Shown here piece after piece: positions 30,853 through 35,413 of a stretch of 35,413 nt of DNA (its first letter is position 1; every line of letters starts with the position of its first letter). Source of the stretch: Treponema sp. (GTDB taxonomy: Bacteria; Spirochaetota; Spirochaetia; Treponematales; Treponemataceae); the NCBI GenBank assembly GCA_016290995.1, contig JAEEVR010000025.1, positions 1 through 35,413 of the forward strand, in the 5' to 3' direction. Both the position numbers and the translations under genes were made by a program. The notes beneath the pieces were generated by a model. It was not told the DNA's origin and made no database searches. It saw only the letters and a list, made by a program, of their open reading frames with translations.

Positions 30853-30907
30853 TAGCCGAATCGGCTAGGTTGAGAAAATTATACTCTTAGTCTTTAAAAT
30901 CTGTCAA
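30853..30907 (-). promoter_or_regulatory. Strong promoter with leader palindrome
   Basis: Minus strand TTGACA (30902-30907), 18 bases, TATAAT (30878-30883). Between it and the ribosome-binding site is TAGCCGA-A-TCGGCTA (30853-30867), a perfect 15-base palindrome where a repressor or a short RNA hairpin could act. Confidence 0.75.
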
Positions 30908-30926
30908 GGAAAATATGGGCTTTTAA

Positions 30927-30955
30927 TTGCAAAAATTCGATTGTAGCGCTAAAAT
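30927..30955 (+). promoter_or_regulatory. Promoter of the 390-residue secreted-protein gene
   Basis: TTGCAA (30927-30932), 17 bases, TAAAAT (30950-30955), followed 22 bases later by the start codon with its GGAGG. It is divergent from the promoter at 30878-30907. Confidence 0.6.
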
Positions 30956-30977
30956 TATTGCCAGTTGCGGAGGTTTT

Positions 30978-32150
30978 ATGAAAAGAGTTTTTTTTGTTTT
31001 TTTAGCAGTTTTTTTTTCCGCAGGCTTGTCTTTGCAGGCGCAAGATTGGTCGCTCCCCCAGGACAACAAGCCAATAAAGACGATTACCTGGGCCACGCCG
31101 GCCGAGCTGACTTTAAAATTTGACTATCCATTTAAGGGCGTTTTGGAATGGTACACCCATTTGGGATCGCAAAAACAAATGCGCAAGGACAGAACTGGGA
31201 CATACACATTGCGAGTGCCTAATAAGTTTAAAGGAAACGGACTTATAGGAACTGGCTACGCGCATAAAGCCAGAGAAGTTACATGGGCCATTGGAGACCC
31301 TGACCCAAGCGCCGGTTATACGGAGACAAGAGTTTCTTGGAAGTCAGATTGGCAGCAGTCCGCTCCGGATCCGGTGGCCAGCTGGAGGACCGACCATGAT
31401 GTCGGAACTGTGATTTTTTTGAATGATGTTATAATAAACGGGAGCGTGGCTTTTGCAAAAGGGCCAGCCCGTTCTTTTAGCGGCTTGGAAATCGGACACA
31501 GTTGTTATTCTTCTTTGAGTGATGACGGAATCAGTTCGAATTGCCCTGGGCTTGAGCAGTTTGTGCATAACAGCGACACTGAGTTGTATTATCAATTTGT
31601 AAAGGCGGCGGACAACAGCAATGCGATAATTTTGTGGGGAATATTCAGCACAAGTTCGCGTTATGCAAACCAACCAAAAAAAATGGAGGCAGGTGGCGGT
31701 TCCCCAAGCAAAGCGAATTCTTCGCCAAAAAAAAATTGGACGGAACATACAAATGGTTTTCCATTTTCTTACCACGAAGGAACAAGAGTTTACACAGTGC
31801 TTGTTTCAAAACGGTTCAAGAATACTGAAGGTCTTCTTCCTGTTGAATTCAACCCTGACGCTTCAAGCGGCTATACGACAACTACATTTACGGCTCATTG
31901 TGAAGAAGCTGATTGGATGTCGCTTGGCTATTATTTGTCGATTGATTCGGAATTGGTTGTTGACGGCAAAGTGATATTCGAAAAAAGCGCGATTTGCGAA
32001 CCGCATAAAAAAAGCGATTATGGAATTTTGAGCGGAACTTCTTTGCCTAGTTATATTTCTTTCATTGTCGGAAGCGATTATAAAAACTACTATTTTTTGC
32101 AATCTTCCGACGACCCATACACGCTGATTTTTTGGGGAAAGGACAAATAA
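30978..32150 (+). CDS. Secreted protein with internal duplication, unknown function
   Basis: A 390-residue protein with a signal peptide (VFFVFLAVFFSAGLSLQAQ); the ATG at 30978 has GGAGG six bases upstream. The mature part appears to be two related halves. Each has a DPDPSAGYTxT/PDASSGYTTT segment, then IIINGSVAFAKG-like or ELVVDGKVIFEK, and ends with YYQFVKAADNSNAIILWG or YYFLQSSDDPYTLIFWG. The repeats are rich in beta strand and aromatic residues. No family recognised. It precedes deoD by 17 bases and may be co-transcribed with it. Confidence 0.65.
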   Translation: MKRVFFVFLAVFFSAGLSLQAQDWSLPQDNKPIKTITWATPAELTLKFDYPFKGVLEWYTHLGSQKQMRKDRTGTYTLRVPNKFKGNGLIGTGYAHKAREVTWAIGDPDPSAGYTETRVSWKSDWQQSAPDPVASWRTDHDVGTVIFLNDVIINGSVAFAKGPARSFSGLEIGHSCYSSLSDDGISSNCPGLEQFVHNSDTELYYQFVKAADNSNAIILWGIFSTSSRYANQPKKMEAGGGSPSKANSSPKKNWTEHTNGFPFSYHEGTRVYTVLVSKRFKNTEGLLPVEFNPDASSGYTTTTFTAHCEEADWMSLGYYLSIDSELVVDGKVIFEKSAICEPHKKSDYGILSGTSLPSYISFIVGSDYKNYYFLQSSDDPYTLIFWGKDK

Positions 32151-32167
32151 ATATGGAGAATATTGTT

Positions 32168-32908
32168 ATGGCTTCAGTTAAAAATAATTCAAACAAGGAC
32201 AAGACTCCCACTCCGCACAACGCGGCAAAGAAGGGCCAGATAGCGCCGACGGTTTTGCTGCCCGGCGACCCCCAGCGCGCCGAATGGATAGCCAAGGAAT
32301 TTTTGACAGGCGCAAAGCTTGTCACCGACGTCCGCGGCATGAAAGGCTTTACCGGAAAATATAACGGAAAGCCCGTCACCGTTATGGGAAGCGGAATGGG
32401 CGCCGGCTCGGCGGGCATTTACATTTACGAGCTTTACAACTACTACGGCGTCGAGGCGATTGTCCGAATCGGAACTTGCTGCTCATTCCAAAAAGGAACA
32501 AAGCTTGGCGCGATGATTCTTGCCATGACCGCCTCGACCGACTCAAACTACGAATACCAGTACGGCTTGCGAGGCCACCTTTCGCCCGCCGCGGACTTTG
32601 GCCTTTTGGAGGCCGCCGCCGCTTTTGCGCGCAAGAATAAATTCGCTTTTGAAGCGGGCCCTGTTTTTTCAAGCGACTTTTACAGCGCCTACAACGCTTT
32701 GGGCGAGCAAGTCTGGAAGTCTTGGGCAAAGATGGGATGCCGCGCGCAAGATATGGAAACTTTTTGCTTGTACGCGCAGGCGGCCTTTGCCAATAAAAAG
32801 GCGCTTTCGATTCTTACAAACGTTTATGATAAAATTACAAACAAGGGAATCGACGGCAACGCAAAGGCGCTTACGCCGATGGTTCAAACCGCGCTCTCTC
32901 TTGTCTAA
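32168..32908 (+). CDS. deoD: Purine-nucleoside phosphorylase, DeoD type
   Basis: A 246-residue nucleoside phosphorylase of the hexameric DeoD class, which splits purine nucleosides with phosphate for salvage. TPHNAAKKGQIAPTVLLPGDPQRA, VRGMKGFTGKY, VMGSGMGAGSAGIYIYEL and RIGTCCS are family hallmarks. The substrate-binding part is FSSDFYSA and DMETFCLYA, with Asp where Glu is usual in the VEMET motif. The ATG at 32168 is preferred (GGAG nine bases upstream) over ones at 32132 and 32153. Its 3' end overlaps the MATE gene by 38 bases tail to tail. Confidence 0.88.
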   Translation: MASVKNNSNKDKTPTPHNAAKKGQIAPTVLLPGDPQRAEWIAKEFLTGAKLVTDVRGMKGFTGKYNGKPVTVMGSGMGAGSAGIYIYELYNYYGVEAIVRIGTCCSFQKGTKLGAMILAMTASTDSNYEYQYGLRGHLSPAADFGLLEAAAAFARKNKFAFEAGPVFSSDFYSAYNALGEQVWKSWAKMGCRAQDMETFCLYAQAAFANKKALSILTNVYDKITNKGIDGNAKALTPMVQTALSLV

Positions 32909-34229
32909 AGATTTTTACAAAGACAAAGGCAAGCGCGATTGCGGTGATCGCCCATGACGCGGGGTAGGTGAACAAAAGCCAACGCGTCGAGTGGAAGCGC
33001 GGCGTTTGAAAGGCCGTGAAAATCCAGGCAAGGCGGCTTCCGCACGCTCCAAGCAAAACAATAATCGAAGGCTCAATCGAATGTCCCAAGCCTCGCATGT
33101 CCGCGGCCAGCGATGACATTATTCCGCACAAAATGTAGGGGCCGCACAAAATGCGAAGTCGGACGACGCCTTCGGCTATTGAGGCTTGGTTTGAAGTGTA
33201 GATTTCCAGCAAGGGCCGCGCGAATATAACCGTAAGCTCGCCAAAAATCAGGCCTGTCGCGCAAATGACGCCCAAGGTTTCCCAAACGCTTTTCTTTACC
33301 CGCTTGAAATTTCCCGCGCCAAAGTTTTGGCTTACAAAGCTGACTCCCGCTTGCTCAACCGAAATCATCGCGGTCCAGCAAAAGTTTTCCAAGTTGCCGG
33401 CCGCGGCGTTTCCAGCCATCGCGTCGGCGCCAAAGGAATTGATTGCCGCTTGAATCACCAAGTTTGATATTGTGAACAAAATGTTTTGGATTACGTTTGG
33501 AACGCCGATGCGCAAAATCGAAGCGACGACAGCGGCCTTTAGGCGAATCATTTTAAAGCAAAGCCTAAACTCGCCTTCTTCGAGCGCAAGGCAAACGATT
33601 ATCAAAAGCGTGGCCGCGTATTGCGAAACGCTTGTGGCTAGTCCTACGCCGGCAACGTCCATTTTTAGCGCGATTACAAAAATCAAGTTGAGGATTACGT
33701 TGACGACTCCGGCGGCGAACAAAAAGTAAAGGGGCCGCTTTGTGTCGCCCTTTGCGCGCAAGATTCCCGCTCCAAAATTGTAAACGGCGATCGCTGGCAG
33801 TCCTGGAATCAAGTAGTGTACGTATCTTAGCGCAATGCCAAAAACTTCTTGCGGCGTTTGCAAGAGCCAAAGAACCTTTGGCATAAAAATCCAGGCCGTG
33901 ATTGAAAGAAGCGTTCCAAGCAAAAGGCCAAGCGCGATTGAAACGTGAAGAACGTCGGCCACGGCGTCCTTTTTTCCGGCGCCGATGTTTTTTCCCGCGA
34001 CGACCGCCGCTCCTCCGCCCAGGCTCATAAAGACGTGGCAGCAAAGGCCCCAGATCACGGACACCGCTCCGACCGCCGCAAGAGAATTGTTTGAGCCAAA
34101 GCGGCCGATGACGATTATGTCCGCAGCGTTGAATAAAATCTGCAGGATGCTCGAAAGCATAAGAGGAAGAGAAACACGAACGAGTCCTTTAAAAATCGAC
34201 CCGTTCAGCATATCGATAGAGTTCTTCAT
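32871..34229 (-). CDS. MATE-family efflux transporter
   Basis: A 452-residue integral membrane protein of the multidrug and toxic compound extrusion family, with twelve predicted helices in two homologous halves. PLMLSSILQILFNAADIIVIGRFG near the start and AINSFGADAMAGNAAAGNLENFCW at the start of the second half are the repeated family signatures. It exports cationic drugs or metabolites using Na+ or H+ gradients. The substrate cannot be told. The stop lies inside the 3' end of deoD on the other strand. Confidence 0.92.
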   Translation of the reverse strand: MKNSIDMLNGSIFKGLVRVSLPLMLSSILQILFNAADIIVIGRFGSNNSLAAVGAVSVIWGLCCHVFMSLGGGAAVVAGKNIGAGKKDAVADVLHVSIALGLLLGTLLSITAWIFMPKVLWLLQTPQEVFGIALRYVHYLIPGLPAIAVYNFGAGILRAKGDTKRPLYFLFAAGVVNVILNLIFVIALKMDVAGVGLATSVSQYAATLLIIVCLALEEGEFRLCFKMIRLKAAVVASILRIGVPNVIQNILFTISNLVIQAAINSFGADAMAGNAAAGNLENFCWTAMISVEQAGVSFVSQNFGAGNFKRVKKSVWETLGVICATGLIFGELTVIFARPLLEIYTSNQASIAEGVVRLRILCGPYILCGIMSSLAADMRGLGHSIEPSIIVLLGACGSRLAWIFTAFQTPRFHSTRWLLFTYPASWAITAIALAFVFVKIFRQERARFEPSA

Positions 34230-34254
34230 TGTTTTTTTTTGTTTTCGCCTTTTT

Positions 34255-34809
34255 TTAGGCCAGAGACTTTCCGTCGCTAAAAGCGTTTCCGACGCGCTTT
34301 CCGAATTCGTAGTAGCCGTGGTCCGCTGTATTGTAGATTATTGGATGATATTTTGCAAGGTCAACCTTTCCGTCCGCGTCAAGAATTTTTTCGTCGGCGA
34401 CTACGTTGACGATTTGGAACAAATGCTTTTCGTCGTCCAAGACTTTTACAAGGCGGCATTCCAAGGTCAGCGGAAACGCGTCAAAAATCGGAGCGTTGAC
34501 GTTGGCGCTTTTTGTAATTTTCCAACCGGTCTTTTCCAGCTTGTCAGGCTCTTTGTTGGCCGAAACGATTCCGACATAGTCGCAAGCTTTGAGCGATTCA
34601 ACCGTTCCAAAAGCGATAGTCGCTTCTTTTGTTTGCGCGATGTTTTTTGTGGTCTTGTGGCTTTTTGCAAGGCAAACCCAAATCTGGTTATCGTCCGCGA
34701 TTCCGCCCCAAGCCGCGTTCATAGCGTCGGCCTTTCCGTTTTCGTCGTAAGTTCCCAAAATCAAAACCGGCATCGGGAACAAGATTGTCTTTGCGCCTAA
34801 GTCTTTCAT
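34255..34809 (-). CDS. Flavin reductase-like (FMN-binding) protein
   Basis: A 184-residue protein of the flavin reductase/FMN-binding split-barrel family. PMPVLILGTYDENGKADAMNAAWGG at the start, then NQIWVCLAKSHKTTKNI and AFGTVESLKACDYVGIVSANK, are typical of the stand-alone flavoredoxin-like branch. It may pass electrons between reduced nicotinamide or ferredoxin partners and an acceptor. AGGAG of its ribosome-binding site overlaps the stop of the upstream aldolase gene, so the two are coupled. Confidence 0.85.
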   Translation of the reverse strand: MKDLGAKTILFPMPVLILGTYDENGKADAMNAAWGGIADDNQIWVCLAKSHKTTKNIAQTKEATIAFGTVESLKACDYVGIVSANKEPDKLEKTGWKITKSANVNAPIFDAFPLTLECRLVKVLDDEKHLFQIVNVVADEKILDADGKVDLAKYHPIIYNTADHGYYEFGKRVGNAFSDGKSLA

Positions 34810-34811
34810 AT

Positions 34812-35413
34812 TTACTCCTGGGCGATTACTTCGTCAAAGAACTTTGAGTAGTCCGTTCGCTTGTCCTTGCTAAAGGCCATCGCCGCGCGGGGGTGTTGGT
34901 TGAGGTATCCTGTTACCAAGTATGGAACGTCGTAGCCCCAAACAACTCCGTCCTTCTTAAGCTGCAGCATGTATTTTTCGATGAACTTGAGCGTTTCGTA
35001 AACCTTGTACTTGGGGTTTTTAAGGAAAGCCAAAAGGTTTTCCATGAAGCAGTTTCCGGCGCCGCGGCCCATTCCGTTGTAAGTGGCGTCAAGCCAGTCA
35101 ACGCCGTCGCCGCACGCTTCGATCGTGTTGGCGAAGGCGAGCTGCTGGTTGTTGTGCGCGTGGATTCCCAATTGCTTTCCGTGCTTGTCGGCGTATTCCT
35201 TGTAGAGCGCGCAAATGCGCTGCATCTGTTCCGGGAAAATCGAGCCGTAGCTGTCGACGATGTAAATGCAGTCGGCGGGCGACTGGCCGATCATGTCCAA
35301 GGCAACCTTTATGTCGCCTTCTTGCGCGGTGCTGATCGCCATAATGTTGCAGCTGACTTCGTAGCCCTTCTTTTTTGCGTCCTCGATTATTTCCAAGGCT
35401 CCGGGGATTTGGT
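34812..35413 (-). CDS. HMGL-like (DRE-TIM) aldolase, partial
   Basis: The C-terminal ~200 residues of a pyruvate-carboxylase/HMG-CoA-lyase-like aldolase, similar to 4-hydroxy-2-oxovalerate aldolases. IYIVDSYGSIFPEQM carries the Asp-Ser of the barrel, LGIHAHNNQQLAFANTIEA the metal-binding HxHNN, and DATYNGMGRGAGNCFMENL the glycine-rich end. The frame stays open to the right edge (QIPGALEII...), so the start is outside the window. The exact substrate is uncertain. A flavin-reductase-like gene follows two bases after its stop. Confidence 0.8.
   Translation of the reverse strand, partial: QIPGALEIIEDAKKKGYEVSCNIMAISTAQEGDIKVALDMIGQSPADCIYIVDSYGSIFPEQMQRICALYKEYADKHGKQLGIHAHNNQQLAFANTIEACGDGVDWLDATYNGMGRGAGNCFMENLLAFLKNPKYKVYETLKFIEKYMLQLKKDGVVWGYDVPYLVTGYLNQHPRAAMAFSKDKRTDYSKFFDEVIAQE

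Overview
The window most likely comes from a host-associated Treponema (spirochaete). The Rhs core text, the AT-rich accessory DNA beside a core with CGC-rich codon use, relaxed spirochaetal lipoboxes, a dCache-type chemoreceptor and the murE-ddl-murD layout all fit. The genus is an inference; there is no rRNA or other marker to fix it.

Accessory part (about 1-14,100). At the left edge, after a decayed C39-like peptidase fragment and a clean terminator, the minus strand holds a three-gene operon: an ADP-ribosyltransferase-like toxin (YHGT...GVYFF), a small antitoxin and a SecB-like chaperone. This architecture matches the tripartite toxin-antitoxin-chaperone anti-phage systems typified by CmdTAC. 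To its right lies a scar where a CI/LexA-like S24 repressor and an ImmA/IrrE-type peptidase gene have been joined by a deletion.

From 2,700 to 9,700 there is an array of Rhs toxin C-terminal tips, each beginning with the same YAYAGNNP coding block and followed by a candidate immunity gene. Two tips (an M35/aspzincin-like metallopeptidase and a papain/C39-like cysteine peptidase) read on the plus strand. A tyrosine recombinase gene sits in the centre. Two more tips (one unknown, one resembling Ntox44) read on the minus strand, and the last still carries about 75 residues of Rhs core. The geometry is that of a shufflon: inversion between a plus-strand and a minus-strand YAYAGNNP block would swap the tip attached to an Rhs body in frame. 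Dyad sites with CCCATCAAT arms lie on both sides of the recombinase gene and at the ends of cassettes, and their core resembles the Rhs INGDLYAY coding sequence. The orphan tips share a promoter-like block (TGGAAA, 17 bp, TAGAAT) and a strong ribosome-binding site whose ATG is out of frame with the tip. The tips therefore look silent while their immunity genes can be transcribed. Farther right (11,100-13,980) are orphan immunity-like genes (lipoproteins and small membrane proteins), including a tip reduced to its last dozen residues and a short lipoprotein frameshifted in an A8 tract.

Core part (14,160-35,413). Here lie a RecQ-like helicase, purA with a good sigma-70 promoter, a LysR regulator, the peptidoglycan operon murE-ddl-murD (minus), queD, a methyl-accepting chemotaxis protein, hisH-hisF, a secreted beta-propeller/caspase protein of 1,072 residues, two secreted proteins of unknown function, a DeoD-type nucleoside phosphorylase, a MATE transporter, a flavin-reductase-like protein and the end of an HMGL-like aldolase that runs off the right edge. 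No tRNA, rRNA or CRISPR array was seen. No gene-free stretch exceeds 300 bases.
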